Assembly (NCBI GenBank): GCA_030562195.1
Contig: JAUJPP010000001.1
Span: 11,772,472-11,836,471, forward strand
DNA length: 64,000 nt
Direction: 5' to 3'
Source of the DNA: Nipponacmea schrenckii
Taxonomy: Eukaryota; Mollusca; Gastropoda; Lottiidae
The first letter of the stretch is position 1; each line of letters starts with the position of its first letter. The notes beneath the pieces are model-generated. The model was not told the DNA's origin. It saw nothing but the letters and a program-made list of their open reading frames with translations, and did not search any database. Of this stretch, positions 25,201-33,929 are shown in pieces. The position numbers and the translations under genes were made by a program.

Positions 25201-27382
25201 TTCTAAATTTTTTAATAAAAATTGAATTGGTTTGTTTTCAACCTCTAATATTATTAGTTATTTTCCTTTGATGTATTATAATTTGAACTTACTATGCAAA
25301 ATGAAGCATTAAAGTGACCAAAAGCAAACATTATAACATCACCATGCATGTTTTTAGTTTCTGTTATGTTTTTTTTCTTTCACCCTATCTTAGTGAGGAG
25401 AACGCCTGGTGTAGGCAGGCTACTAGTGGTTATATTAGAAGGCTCCAATCTAAAAGCTAGTGACCAAAATGGTAGGCATTCAACATTCTTTACCATCAAA
25501 ACTATACTTCTAGCCCTTTTATTGTCCTGGGCCTTGAAAACATTATTTTCTTCCCTGGCACTACCTCAGTATTATGGTTCCATCCCTGGCACTTGTCTTC
25601 ATATGGAAGCGCATAACATTGAAATTCTTGTTACCTCCTTGATTCCTTCCAAGTACCAAAGTAGCATTGTAATCCATATTACCTTTCCTGTTAAACTTTT
25701 CATTCCATTGCCCAAAGAATTTTATTGATACATGGTAAATAAAGCCATAAACCTTTTCCTATTCATAAAAATCTTTGTCCTTTGAATTCTGATTGTAAAG
25801 GAAATCAAATGTCATATACACTGGTCTCAAAGTAAAATAATGTAAATGTCATGTTAAATCACTTGGTTACAGCCACTTTACCTCCTAAAACATCTATGGT
25901 TTAGCCAAAAAAGACCCTAGTACCCTACTGCCTATCCAACACAATTTCATCAAAAGAACGATTTAGAATTTTCTCATGACACATACACCATTATGATATA
26001 ATTATTAACATATTTTCTTTTTTTATTTCTTTATTTATATAAACATATGAACAATATTTATTAACTATTTGCTGCTATGTCTTCTAGACTTGTAGTGTCT
26101 TGTCCTGAAGTATTTAAAGAAAGAAATATAAGCATGATATTACTCTTCTGTCATTAAATAGTTAAGCATGTAATTAATATCAATATAGCACTTTAATATT
26201 ATTTAAAAAGTTATTATATTTTTTTTTAATTAAATAGATAAAATTTATTCTTAACTTTTAACTTTTACTGCATGTATCACATAGTAGACTTCAAAGAGGA
26301 CATTAGGCTTTATTTTAACATTTGTCCCAAAAAAATAAAACAGACATTCATTGTTTAAGCTCAGTATTTTATTCATCAAATATGAAGTTGATTACAAGAT
26401 ATTTTATGTGGTGTCATATTTTCTAAAGTTTTTTCTCAAGAATAGTCTTACTTTGCATGGTTATAAAATAATGTCAAGTAAAATTCTATATTTTGCAAGA
26501 TTTTCCATAGGGTGACTCAAAAATAATAAAAGAAATGATTAATTGTCATCAGATTGAACTATTATTATGAAAAGTCCATTAAAATATAACATAACATCTC
26601 AAAAGTAGGAACGATTTTGTACGGCCTGAATAATAAGCTAATGAAGCTTTCTGTATTTTTTATTTGTAGGTAAAAGTGATCCATATTGTGAAGTGAGTAT
26701 GGGTTCTCAAGAACATAGAACTAAAGTAGTTCCAGGAACTCTGAATCCTAAGTGGAATAATTCCATGCAGTTTACTATTAAAGATTTAAATCAGGATGTA
26801 TTATGTATATCAGTATTTGATCAAGATATTTATTCACCAAATGGTAGGTTGAAGACTATATTTCAGTTTGACCTCCTTGACTTGATTGGAACTAATTTTG
26901 TCAATTTCCTATTACCTATTTTTTTAAAAAGAATTACAAGGTTAATTATGGTATAATTATAAATCATGTTGTTCTCAATTCAATTTGATCTTGTCCTAAG
27001 CTTTAATTGTAAAAATAGGAATAAACTTCTTGAAAATGATTTTGTATTTTATATTTATCAGATAAAATAAAAAATATGTTACATGATATTTGAAAGTATC
27101 AATTAATTTGTTCTTAAATTAAAATAAGAAGTAACTTTAAATTTTGAATTTTTCAGATGCATTATAAATGTAATGTATAACAGAAATGGTCAGAAATTAT
27201 CATAATTTGTTTCTCTTTTTTTGTTTTGTTTAGATTTTCTAGGAAGAACTGAAATCCGTGTTAAAGAAGTATTAGCTGAAAGTAAAGCAAGAAGAGGACC
27301 TATAACTAAAAGATTAACTTTATTAGAAGTAGATAGTGGGGAAGTGGTAGTAAAATTAGATTTACAATTATATGAGACATAA
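107..27382 (+). CDS. ITSN: Intersectin, long form (EH-EH-coiled coil-SH3x5-DH-PH-C2)
   Basis: Endocytic scaffold that links clathrin-coat proteins, dynamin-type SH3 ligands and Cdc42 activation at the plasma membrane. Exons read by splice sites and reading frame: 107-125, 409-501, 763-826, 1026-1240, 1392-1523, 1760-1799, 2044-2150, 2523-2586, 2846-3168, 3438-3588, 3745-3856, 4098-4247, 4745-4970, 5248-5387, 5814-5992, 6295-6320, 6496-6669, 7790-7872, (one exon not found), 9079-9199, 9343-9489, 9696-9751, 9952-10046, 10248-10417, 10725-12101, 12629-12656, 12819-12940, 13226-13339, 13617-13707, 13959-14144, 19208-19341, 19645-19751, 20754-20829, 21270-21377, 21572-21670, 21960-22199, 22636-22779, 23526-23647, 23943-24025, 25394-25471, 26670-26843, 27234-27382. 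The start is fixed by an in-frame TAG two codons upstream of ATG 107. About 2106 residues are recovered against about 1720 in vertebrate ITSN1; the excess is mainly exon 10725-12101. All phases agree except across the missing SH3A exon. Confidence 0.95.
2044..3168 (+). CDS. ITSN: Intersectin exons 7-9: second EH domain and Pro-rich linker
   Basis: Three exons encode EH2 (about residues 195-295). It opens with [15 protein letters not shown], then the RGFLTG and [16 protein letters not shown] segments, and the EF-hand loop [12 protein letters not shown] (residues 249-260). The tail of exon 2846-3168 is a Pro/Gly-rich linker ending in an acidic stretch before the coiled coil. EH2 in this family binds NPF motifs of epsin and stonin-type adaptors. 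The repeated exon architecture (W split at 2586/2846 as at 826/1026) shows that EH1 and EH2 arose by internal duplication. Confidence 0.93.
3438..5992 (+). CDS. ITSN: Intersectin exons 10-15: central coiled coil (KLERQ region)
   Basis: Six exons give a continuous charged helix (about residues 353-672) rich in E, K, R and Q with heptad-like spacing, typical of the intersectin KLERQ region that mediates homo- and hetero-oligomerisation with Eps15-type proteins. The donor of exon 4745-4970 is GTAGGT, leaving one base (T) that joins the CT of exon 5248. The other candidate donor two bases upstream breaks the frame. The exons are otherwise ordinary, and nothing but AT-rich intron sequence lies between them. 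Confidence 0.9.
6295..6669 (+). CDS. ITSN: Intersectin exons 16-17: Ser/Thr-rich linker with a WxxF motif
   Basis: A 26-nt microexon is followed by a 174-nt exon. The latter encodes DNWFDFN, then DNWATAF and a run of Ser and Thr. W-F-D-F fits the WxxF peptide known to bind the AP2 alpha-ear in intersectins. In vertebrate ITSN1 a comparable WADF lies between SH3A and SH3B; here the motif precedes SH3A. Frame continuity from the coiled coil through to exon 7790 supports the exon calls. The AP2-binding role is inferred from the motif. Confidence 0.8.
7790..7872 (+). CDS. ITSN: Intersectin exon 18: first half of SH3A only
   Basis: The exon encodes [20 protein letters not shown] and the following NDLVM, i.e. 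the ALYDF strand and RT loop of an SH3 domain. It ends in phase 0 at a GTAAGT donor. The rest of the domain (the conserved GW, GWFP and NYV segments) was sought in all frames through 7873-9078 and not found. The next recognisable exon starts with one base of a split codon, so direct joining would give AAA TGA. An exon that shifts phase by two is therefore missing from, or unreadable in, this sequence. Confidence 0.85.
8738..9165 (+). repeat. Tandem duplication carrying a decayed exon copy
   Basis: About 200 bp at 8738-8935 is repeated at 8951-9165. Both copies share TACATATTGGGGCAATTGAC and the exon core TACTGCTGTAACAACAAGTG. The downstream copy has an intact ATAG acceptor and open frame. In the upstream copy the acceptor AG has become TG and single-base losses break the frame, so it is a pseudo-exon. 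A second weaker duplication lies at about 8180-8285 and 8390-8500 (shared AACAAGATCATG and TTTCTGGA). The whole intron therefore looks rearranged or poorly assembled. Confidence 0.75.
9079..9199 (+). CDS. ITSN: Intersectin exon 19: linker between SH3A and SH3B
   Basis: The exon opens with a split codon and reads [18 protein letters not shown], then a Ser/Thr/Pro-rich stretch ending TPGQ at a weak GTTGGC donor. It joins exon 9343 in phase 0. It has no recognisable domain. It is identified by position, by its open frame, and by the preserved acceptor compared with its decayed duplicate just upstream. Confidence 0.65.
9343..9751 (+). CDS. ITSN: Intersectin exons 20-21: SH3B
   Basis: A complete SH3 domain over two exons: [19 protein letters not shown], the [11 protein letters not shown] strand, then [12 protein letters not shown] from exon 9696-9751. 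The YPW in place of ALYDF and the EQQDMWW segment are diagnostic of intersectin SH3B. All ligand-pocket aromatics (Y, W-W, P, Y) are present. SH3B has few mapped partners in vertebrates. Confidence 0.93.
9952..10417 (+). CDS. ITSN: Intersectin exons 22-23: linker and SH3C
   Basis: Exon 9952-10046 is a Ser/Thr/Pro linker. Exon 10248-10417 encodes a whole SH3 domain, with [18 protein letters not shown], the EGDWWTGTL strand and [13 protein letters not shown]. In the family SH3C binds dynamin, synaptojanin and related proline-rich ligands. The specificity here is assumed from orthology. The exon closes in phase 0 (CAG) at GTACAG. Confidence 0.93.
10725..12101 (+). CDS. ITSN: Intersectin exon 24: 459-codon disordered insert with DPF and STDPY motifs
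   Basis: One 1377-nt exon, in frame at both ends, between SH3C and SH3D, where vertebrate intersectins have a short linker. It is Ser/Thr/Asn-rich and predicted disordered by composition. A repeated motif of the form S-R-P-x-S-T-D-P-Y-x-x-x-R occurs about four times (GPYQYV, DPYDCF, DPYESL, DPYASL). Three DPF motifs ([20 protein letters not shown]) and FGDAF, an FxDxF motif, also occur. DPF and FxDxF peptides bind the AP2 alpha appendage in endocytic adaptors, so this exon may add a coat-binding arm. The long open frame and the clean GTAG acceptor and GTGTGG donor support it as real coding sequence. It could be alternatively spliced. Confidence 0.85.
12629..13339 (+). CDS. ITSN: Intersectin exons 25-27: SH3D
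   Basis: A 28-nt microexon (PGQKTSKKP) leads into exon 12819-12940, with [19 protein letters not shown] and RGWWEGELQ. Exon 13226-13339 completes the domain with [19 protein letters not shown]. The APYTATG core and the ARGxKxxxGWFP insertion are specific to intersectin SH3D. The phase is consistent throughout. Confidence 0.93.
13617..14144 (+). CDS. ITSN: Intersectin exons 28-29: Ser/Thr linker and SH3E
   Basis: Exon 13617-13707 is a Ser/Thr/Gln linker. Exon 13959-14144 encodes SH3[18 protein letters not shown], the NDWWQGEL strand and [12 protein letters not shown]. The exon ends with a single leftover T before GTAAGT. In vertebrates the short intersectin isoform stops just after SH3E, and this is the corresponding position. 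SH3E in the family binds N-WASP and also restrains the adjacent DH domain. Confidence 0.93.
14145..19207 (+). other. Long intron between SH3E and DH, possible short-isoform terminal exon at its start
   Basis: At 5063 bp this is the largest intersectin intron, and it holds no recognisable coding exon. An acceptor-like pyrimidine tract ends in CAG at 14662-14664. Joining exon 14144 to 14665 would turn the leftover T plus GA into a TGA stop, giving a protein that ends right after SH3E. The rest is AT-rich and unremarkable apart from a degenerate repeat near 16810-16990 (variants of CACTGTGTCAAGTACA). The short-isoform idea is inference from vertebrate ITSN-S. Confidence 0.35.
19208..22199 (+). 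CDS. ITSN: Intersectin exons 30-35: DH (RhoGEF) domain
   Basis: Six exons encode the Dbl-homology domain (CR1-CR3), which in the family exchanges GDP for GTP on Cdc42. Landmarks are [18 protein letters not shown] (CR1), [33 protein letters not shown], and [20 protein letters not shown] (CR3). These are followed by [19 protein letters not shown] leading into the PH domain. Human ITSN1-L is nearly co-linear. The last exon runs on to [13 protein letters not shown], the first PH strand. Confidence 0.94.
19914..20696 (+). repeat. 28-bp minisatellite split by an inserted element
   Basis: Units of the form TTTAGAAAGTATTTCTCTAT plus TAAACTTA recur with 28-bp spacing: six copies before and six after an inserted 446-bp element at 20078-20523. 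Units differ only by single C/T changes, so the array is young. It lies within the intron between exons 31 and 32 of intersectin. Confidence 0.9.
20078..20523. mobile_element. TTAA-flanked inverted-repeat element, copy 1
   Basis: The element begins AGGGATA and ends TATCCCT, flanked on both sides by TTAA. It interrupts one unit of the 28-bp minisatellite, and neighbouring units show the empty site. A TTAA duplication fits piggyBac-type transposition. A TA duplication with ends AAGGGATA fits the sequence equally well and would suggest Tc1/mariner. There is no open frame, so it is non-autonomous. Internal sequence (GTCCACTGATGGATATATACTG) is shared with copy 2 in inverse orientation. Confidence 0.8.
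22636..24025 (+). CDS. ITSN: Intersectin exons 36-38: PH domain
   Basis: The exons carry [19 protein letters not shown], then [20 protein letters not shown] and a [20 protein letters not shown] segment with the C-terminal helix tryptophan of PH domains. Lengths of 144, 122 and 83 nt keep the frame. The intron between the first two exons holds an inserted inverted-repeat element (22834-23221). The domain packs on DH and binds phosphoinositides in the family. Confidence 0.93.
22834..23221. mobile_element. hAT-like non-autonomous element in intersectin intron
   Basis: The ends read CAGGGGCGCAG on the left and CTGCGCTCCTG on the right, an imperfect 11-bp terminal inverted repeat. CAGGGGCG-type ends are common in hAT elements. 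The expected 8-bp target duplication is not clean (GACTAGAC against GACTTACT). The interior is non-coding, GC-richer than the flanking intron, and contains two GCGGCG tracts. Confidence 0.55.
25394..27382 (+). CDS. ITSN: Intersectin exons 39-41: C2 domain and C-terminus
   Basis: Three exons give a C2 domain: [76 protein letters not shown], and the terminal [14 protein letters not shown]. The aspartates at SDPY and FDQD suit calcium/phospholipid binding. The protein stops at TAA 27380-27382, at the same place as vertebrate ITSN1-L. That stop codon lies across the edge of a mobile-element insertion. Confidence 0.95.
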
Positions 27383-27765
27383 ACCGTGTTTCCACTTGGC
27401 CAAAAAGCGGGCCTAAAATTAGCTTTTCTGTGTTTCCACTTGTTAAATTGTCGAACTATTATTGTTCGGGAACAGAAAACCCCCCTTTTTGCGTTAAGCA
27501 ATTTATCGTGGGCCAAATGAAAGCTAGCTTTTAAGCCGGCTTTTTAAACAAGTGGAAACACAAAAAGCTGGCTTTTTCTCGGCAATAGAGAGGTACTAAT
27601 TTTACGGTCTCACGCATAGTCTTGTACATCGCGACCTGTCAATAATGGCCAGCTTTTTTGAACGAGACTAAAGTGGTTTGGGAACTAGATAAACTAAGTG
27701 GAAACACAGTGTGTTCAGTAATAAAGCTACCTTTACTTCACAATTCACAAAGTGGAAACGCGGTT
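27382..27765. mobile_element. Inverted-repeat element inserted at the intersectin stop codon
   Basis: The termini are AACCGTGTTTCCACTTGG and, inverted, CAAAGTGGAAACGCGGTT. Further copies of GTTTCCACTTG and its complement occur inside, including CAAGTGGAAACACA near 27550. The element is flanked by ATA on both sides (27379-27381 and 27766-27768), a possible 3-bp target duplication of PIF/Harbinger type. It carries no transposase frame and forms the first 384 nt of the intersectin 3' UTR. Confidence 0.7.
27720..27725 (+). promoter_or_regulatory. First AATAAA after intersectin stop
   Basis: This is the first canonical polyadenylation hexamer downstream of the stop, 338 nt away and inside the inserted element. 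Use of this site is inferred. A further AATAAA follows near 28070. Confidence 0.4.
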
Positions 27766-28309
27766 ATAGTGACTTAAATAATATCATTATAAACTTTGAT
27801 ATTGTTGTTTTAAGTAGAGTAGTACAATGGTTATGGTATACTATTTGATTTCAGCTCAAGGTCATCTTACATTAGAAAATATTCCTCATTATAGTCAAAT
27901 TTGGACCTGATAGCAATATATATATTTGTTTCACTTTGAACTAGGACTTAATCTCACTTTCTCTAGTTGTACAGGAAACAAACATCAGATTTGTTCATCT
28001 GGGAATGAGCTGTATCTGTTGGTAAATCAAATTATTAAACAGCTACCAGTTCATCTCTTTATGATATAAAATAAAACAGTATACATGTCAAGAGCATTAT
28101 ATTAATACAAATCTTCATGTTTTCAATATGTTAAGAGAAAGTAAATTGTTACTAATTGAAAAACAGCTATTGTCTGAGCAAATATGAAAAAAAAATTTCT
28201 AGTATATTTATGAGAATTAGCAGCCTTATAGAAATATAAGCATATTAAATGTGTTTGTTGTATTTGTATTTTATATGCAAAGAAACTTTAAGACTAACAA
28301 TACTGTAAG

Positions 28310-28525
28310 CCTGCTATTCCAATTGGAGTGTGAAAGTCCGATGACCTTGAATACCGGTAAGTCATCTTCACTCACAATTCCAGTCTATCCAGCTGTAAAT
28401 GGGTACGGATAATCCGGGAAAGATCAATGCCAAGAGGTTTGGCCAAGGACCAGCTGGTAGAAAGGATCCCTGTCACGGAAGACTTGTGAACCTAAGTTGT
28501 TATCCTTGTAAAATATAGTTGATTC
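28310..28525 (+). repeat. SINE-like segment
   Basis: A GC-richer 200-bp island in AT-rich DNA contains CCAGCTGTAAATGGGTAC and ends in a TTCTTTCTTTCTTTC tail, the layout of a short interspersed element with a simple-repeat tail. I do not see clear pol III boxes, so the assignment is tentative. Confidence 0.35.
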
Positions 28526-30699
28526 TTTCTTTCTTTCATTAAAATAATAATTTTTTTAAATTATTTTTCTTTGTAAGAACAATAAGTTAAAGTTAAGTTT
28601 TTAGAATAAATCACTTTAATATCTGTTGTTTGACCTCTGTATAGACATTTTCTGATTTGATGCTGCTATGGTTGTATATAAAATCTGTGTTGGCATTCAT
28701 GATATCATGACTTCGTGATATTTTTTTCAAAAATTTGCAAAAGTGGTCAACTGCTTCAATTTCAGTATTTATGTTAGCTCTTTTTTGCGTGAGTTTAAAA
28801 GTGGTTTAGTTAGTGTAAATCCTTGTCTCTAGTGTCAAAGTATGCCATGCACATTGTCAAATCACATTTAGTCTTCTTCATTTTTGAGGGCAAAAGATAA
28901 TCCTCAAATAACCAAAGACAAAACTGTAAAAAAATAACTTTAGATGGCTTCATTATAGTATTGTTCTTCATTCATACATAAACAAATACAAAGTGACCTT
29001 TTGTTAATGTTTTGTTAAAATCATACCTCAGCTTTGGATGCCTTTCTAATTGTCAGACATATTTGTTTTGGTCTTTTCACTAATCAAGCTGAATAAGAAC
29101 AAAAATCTGAAATAGCTCATCAAATTGTCTAATGAAATTGGTAGTATTATGGGACGTTAAATATGGCAATAACTTTAAGATGATAAGAAGTGAGCAATAA
29201 AGCTAATAATAGGGGCCTACTGTGATAGATATATGTTTTGCTCATTGTTAAAGTCTATATTTATATAACTGCAACTTATGCTCAAAGGATGCATCCTGCT
29301 GTTCTTTTTGAGAATAAAAAAATAACATTTCAAGTATTTATAATATAAATCAATCAGTATTTTCACCTCAAAAACAGGACTTGACATCCATTCCATAGAA
29401 CTATTTCAGTTATCCATAGCCCTTATGATTATATATCCTTGGCACTTATTTCCTGCAGTTCCAGGAAAACATACAGTGGAAACTGTTACTACTTCTAGGA
29501 CATTTTATAATCAATGATGCCATGTCATCTGTAATATGCGTGAATAGAATGTTGGTTATGGTTGGTCAATCAGATGCTTAGGATGAAAATGTCTCTCTGA
29601 ATTCTACTTGTATTAGATTTTTAGGCTTTCTTAGCTTGGGCTGCTTGACTTTTGAAAATATTGCCTTTCCCTTTTGCAATGATATTGCTTCTTACCCTTC
29701 CTAAAAAGATTATCCAAATAGATAATCTTAACCTAGTCTTTTTTATTCTAATCACCATAATGTAAAATGAAATTAAGCATTATAGTCATTATTTAGAAGG
29801 TGTTACAATATCACTATGTTAAAATGTAATGTGTTACAATACAAAATCATTTTATTATATATTATCATGTTATTATATAATATGGTTATACATATATATA
29901 TATAGTATCACATGTAACTATATATTTTCATGTGTCACAGTATAATATCATGTTATTTTATTTTACTTATTATTATCATGTGTTCTTTTCTATCGCATTT
30001 AAGAAAAATAGTTGTTCAGGAGATGTTTATCTATTGTATTTACATATATATCTATATCTATATATTATCATGTATTAATATAGTAATTTGCCTGAAAGAG
30101 GGATTCAGTATCATATATCTATATGTGAAGTTTTTAATTAAAACAGAGTGCTAAACATTTGAATTATGAATGTGCATTGCATATTGAAGAGTAGATAGAT
30201 TTTAAAATAAATTTTTCATGTACTGGCTCTTGGAGAATCTGATTAAAGTGATATTTGCATTTCCCTTTTTTTTATTCTCCTATTTTTCATTTCCCCATTT
30301 TCCATTTACCTAATTTCATTTCTGTAATTTACTTCAAGTTCAGTTACTATCACTCAAACCTTCTTTATTGTTTATTTCTATTTTGGTGCCTGACAACTAT
30401 CTCTTTACTGTAGTTTTAATTCTATATAATTATACATGATCTGTCTTATGTTATCAGTAAAATCTCATTTGTTTTCAAGTCATTATTTTCATCCTCTTGA
30501 CTTATATTTCATTGTAATTTTACTACTATGGTTCTTTAATAATTTTATTTGATATTATTTATATTCAAATTTCCTTTGCGATTATCTATTATTGGTTTGA
30601 TTTGCCTTCCGCCTTATTAACTACCTTATTAGTCATGGATGTTATATTTAGGTTTCTGTAATATCAGGATGGGATTTGGTTCCCTTGGTTCCCAAGATG

Positions 30700-30830
30700 C
30701 ATGTAGTAGAATAAAGCAGTCAGACAGTGGCACAAGTTCACCTCTGCAAAGTGGGATCTTGATGTATTTTTGATACATGTAGTAGAATGGAGCAGTCAGA
30801 CAGTGGCACAAGTTCACCTGTGCACAGTGG
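30700..30830 (+). repeat. 55-bp direct repeat pair
   Basis: Copies at 30700-30754 and 30776-30830 share CAGTCAGACAGTGGCACAAG with about four differences over 55 bp. A 21-bp spacer separates them. The function is unknown and no gene is adjacent. Confidence 0.8.
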
Positions 30831-32186
30831 ATCTGATTTCTTTTATGCCATATTAGTTTTTTTCCCATATCAGACCCTCCCTCTGACATTACAAGTCAAG
30901 ACATTGAGACACATTACATTACACAATACATTATTTATATATATTTGTGTTATTAATTATCTGCTGTTTTTTGTTTTTTTTTCAATATAATTTTATTTTA
31001 TATGTTTTTAACCATGTTACATCTATGCACAATTTCAAAATTTGTAATTCTTTTTATATAATAGCTAATTTAAATTGCCAAAACCCTTAATCTAGGTAAT
31101 GTTGTTTTTTTGTCTGGATGCATTTCTGAAATAGATGTGTAGCTGAAATGTACTATCAACTCAATAATTAAAAACCTATATACATATATACATCAAAAGC
31201 TTATAGTGTGTCATACCTGTTTTTTTTTATGAAATGTCAGTAAAATATTTGAGCAAAACAAACATAGATATTTTTGCATGTTGACATTCAAGTCATTAAC
31301 AGGAGCATTTCTATTTATTTTTGGATAATTTAATTAGCACCAATGGTTTGATCATTACCATGTAAATTCCCTGAAGGTGGACTGCTGGTGATCATGTTTA
31401 GAATCACCTGCTATATAAATGTATTTCTTTCTAGTACTTCAAGGTATATATTCAGCCTGTTATAGCATGAAATTACATAATGATAACAGTACTAACTGTG
31501 AGATCACTGAGTCCATAAGATGTTTTGAGTACATCCTGGAGTGGTTCAAGACTTTCCTGATTCAACCACATTGAATGTTATTGATAAGCAGCCCAGTGTT
31601 ACTCAATTTATTCATATTTTGATAACATGACTGAGTTTGAAAGGATATATAAAATTGCTTTGTTTAACATAATTAATCTAGAAATCATGTAGTATATGGC
31701 CTCCTATTGTTGATTTTGTCTCAAATTATATTATAGATATAGATTATTGTCCCATTGTTAAAATTTGTTTGTTAAAAAAGATTAAACATTGATCTGAGTT
31801 TATGTTTTAGTCTGTTTTTATTTTTTAAGCCAACACTGAATGTTGCTGTAACCCATGGCCACAGCCGTAGGGGTCAAGTTGTGAATTAACATGTTGTGCA
31901 AAAGGTCTTCAAGGAAGAAAGAAAAAACACTTTTAATTATCAAGGATAAGCTTTGTGTAACCTATCAGAGATTATTTCTAGATTATCTATTTAAATTTAT
32001 TACTTAATCAACTGCATTAGGAATTGAGCAATTGGACATCAATTGAATATCGAAAATTTCAGATCTCACCTATACTTAATATAAAGATCTTTCTCCTTTG
32101 GGTCTTACACTATCCAGTAAATGTCCTAAAGAAACCTGTGACCAACACTTCAACATACCCTTATCAGCCTTCTGCCTTTTTATATA

Positions 32187-32265
32187 TGAAAAATGGCGGG
32201 CCTATATTGTCGTCACCCATGTCCGTCGGTCCGTCCGTCCAAAATTGTTCGTAACCACTCTAGAA
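32187..32265 (+). repeat. Head fragment of the GTCCGTCC repeat family
   Basis: It contains ATTGTCGTCACCCATGTCCG and a run of GTCCGTCC, matching the 5' end of the larger elements at 36790, 49420 and 52748. It lacks the tandem body and tail, so it is a truncated copy. Confidence 0.6.
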
Positions 32266-33227
32266 AGTGCAATGACTGATTTTGATTTGAGTGTTTATGA
32301 TCATGGCGATTGTATAAATAGGGAATACATTTTTTAAAAATAACTATTCATAGAGTAGTTGAAGTGTTTTAATAACCAAATATGAATAAATTTATGCACA
32401 TTTATAATTACAGTTTGATAAGTTTGTTATAAAAATATATTTTGTTGACTTCTGTGTTTAGCCATACATGTGTACAGGTTAGGGGAAAAATGAAACGGGA
32501 GTGTGTAAATTTGTGAATTTTGATAAATTACACATGACATAGTAAAAATTATATTAAAATTTGTTAAAAAGGACTGAAGTAATATTTCATGGGCCTACTA
32601 GTACTAATGCATGACTGACTCTTAAAAAATGAAACATCAAGTACAGTATTCATAGAAAATATCGAATATCGTCAAGTTTTTAACCGACATGGATCTAGGC
32701 ATGTACAATGTAGGCCTGTAAAAGACAAGAACTGATTGTTCATTTTTGACTAAAATAAGGCACACAATAAGGTTATATCAAAAAACGAAGGAGAGCCGAA
32801 GATGAGAAAGACGGACTTCGTCCAGAAAAACATTTTATTTTCCGTTCTTTTTTTTAGAAATCCCCTTTCTCCCTTCCTTTTGGTGTTTTTGCATGCCCAT
32901 TTTGACTAATTTTTGGTTAAGATTTGAAATTTTATATATGAAATGTCATTTTCTTTCAGAATTTCTGGGATACTGAAAAATTTAATTAGCGAAAGGTAAT
33001 TATCTCTAAAAATAGTGTTTTTGTTTGCAGTGACAGTCAAGCGGATGTTGATAAAACGTAGTGGTTTACTCTCATCTGACCTGTTCAAAATTTTCATGGT
33101 CATGCTATATTGATTTTTTTTTTACAGAAACCAATTGGCTAGGCTTTCACGTGACATATTGGAAAGTTTTCAACCTGATTTCTGGAAAAAGTTATAGAAG
33201 GTTGGATTTCTTAATTTAATATGGAAA

Positions 33228-33420
33228 TAGATGGCGTGGCCCTGTGGTTTTCGTCCTTTCTCGGCAACTTTGGGGTCGTGGGTTCCAATCTCAGTCAAAG
33301 ACTTTTTGAAAATTCTTTTTTTTTTCAAGTCTAGCACTGTCATTTCTTTTATTTCAAGTATAAAAACATGTCTGTTTAAAAAAGTAAGCCTAAAAAAGCT
33401 AGCCCTAATTGCCTTTGCAA
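33228..33420 (+). repeat. tRNA-derived SINE-like head
   Basis: TGGCCCTGTGGTT resembles a pol III A box, and GGGTTCCAATCTC about 45 bp downstream resembles a B box (GGTTCNANNCC). A poly-T-rich tail follows. It does not fold into a good tRNA cloverleaf by eye, so a tRNA-related SINE fits better than a tRNA gene. Confidence 0.4.
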
Positions 33421-33821
33421 TATTTTAAGCCACTATGAGTCACTCGCCATAAGGGCTTGTCATGATTTGGGGTCAATTTTAAGCTCCTGTGGTATTTTGT
33501 TCCCAACGAATTTGTGTTGAGAAGATGCGCAACGAAGTGCCCTTTCATTTAATAGGCGGGAACTATATCTTTTATCGTTAGTGATTGTACGGAGGCCAAT
33601 GTTTGTCTAGGTGTGGTAATTCTAATCCGAAACGATCTGTATAAAGCCATAAGTATCGAATCAACACGTTAGGATGAACAGACCTTTTTTTAAAATTCAA
33701 AATTAGAAATAAAATTGTTGTCGTATATGGGCCACCATACTATCTACCAAAACCCACCACTATTTCCTATCACACACACACACAAATTGAAAGAACAACT
33801 CTATTTTAATATTTCTTGTAA

Positions 33822-33855
33822 ACATAGAACTATAAAATTCGTTATAGTTCTATGT
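33822..33855. repeat. Perfect 14-bp palindrome
   Basis: ACATAGAACTATAA and its exact complement flank a 6-nt loop. It lies close to a short (CA)n tract at about 33772. It has no terminator or gene context. It may be a mobile-element remnant. Confidence 0.75.
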
Positions 33856-33929
33856 TGTAAACGAGTTGTCCTGTTTGTTGACAGTCGTCCGAAAGTCGAT
33901 GTGGGTAGACTAGAGGTATATTTGTTATA

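Noticed and set aside
25348..25728. 126-codon frame extending past intersectin exon 39
   Set aside because: Only 25394-25471 is coding (C2 start). The remainder is intron read-through after the GTAGGC donor.
33228..33305. tRNA gene
   Set aside because: A and B box-like motifs are present, but the acceptor stem does not pair and no anticodon arm forms. SINE-like origin is preferred.
33772..33784. CRISPR-like or regulatory meaning of the short CA repeat and nearby palindromes
   Set aside because: It is a simple microsatellite. Animal nuclear context with no regularly spaced repeat-spacer array anywhere in the window.
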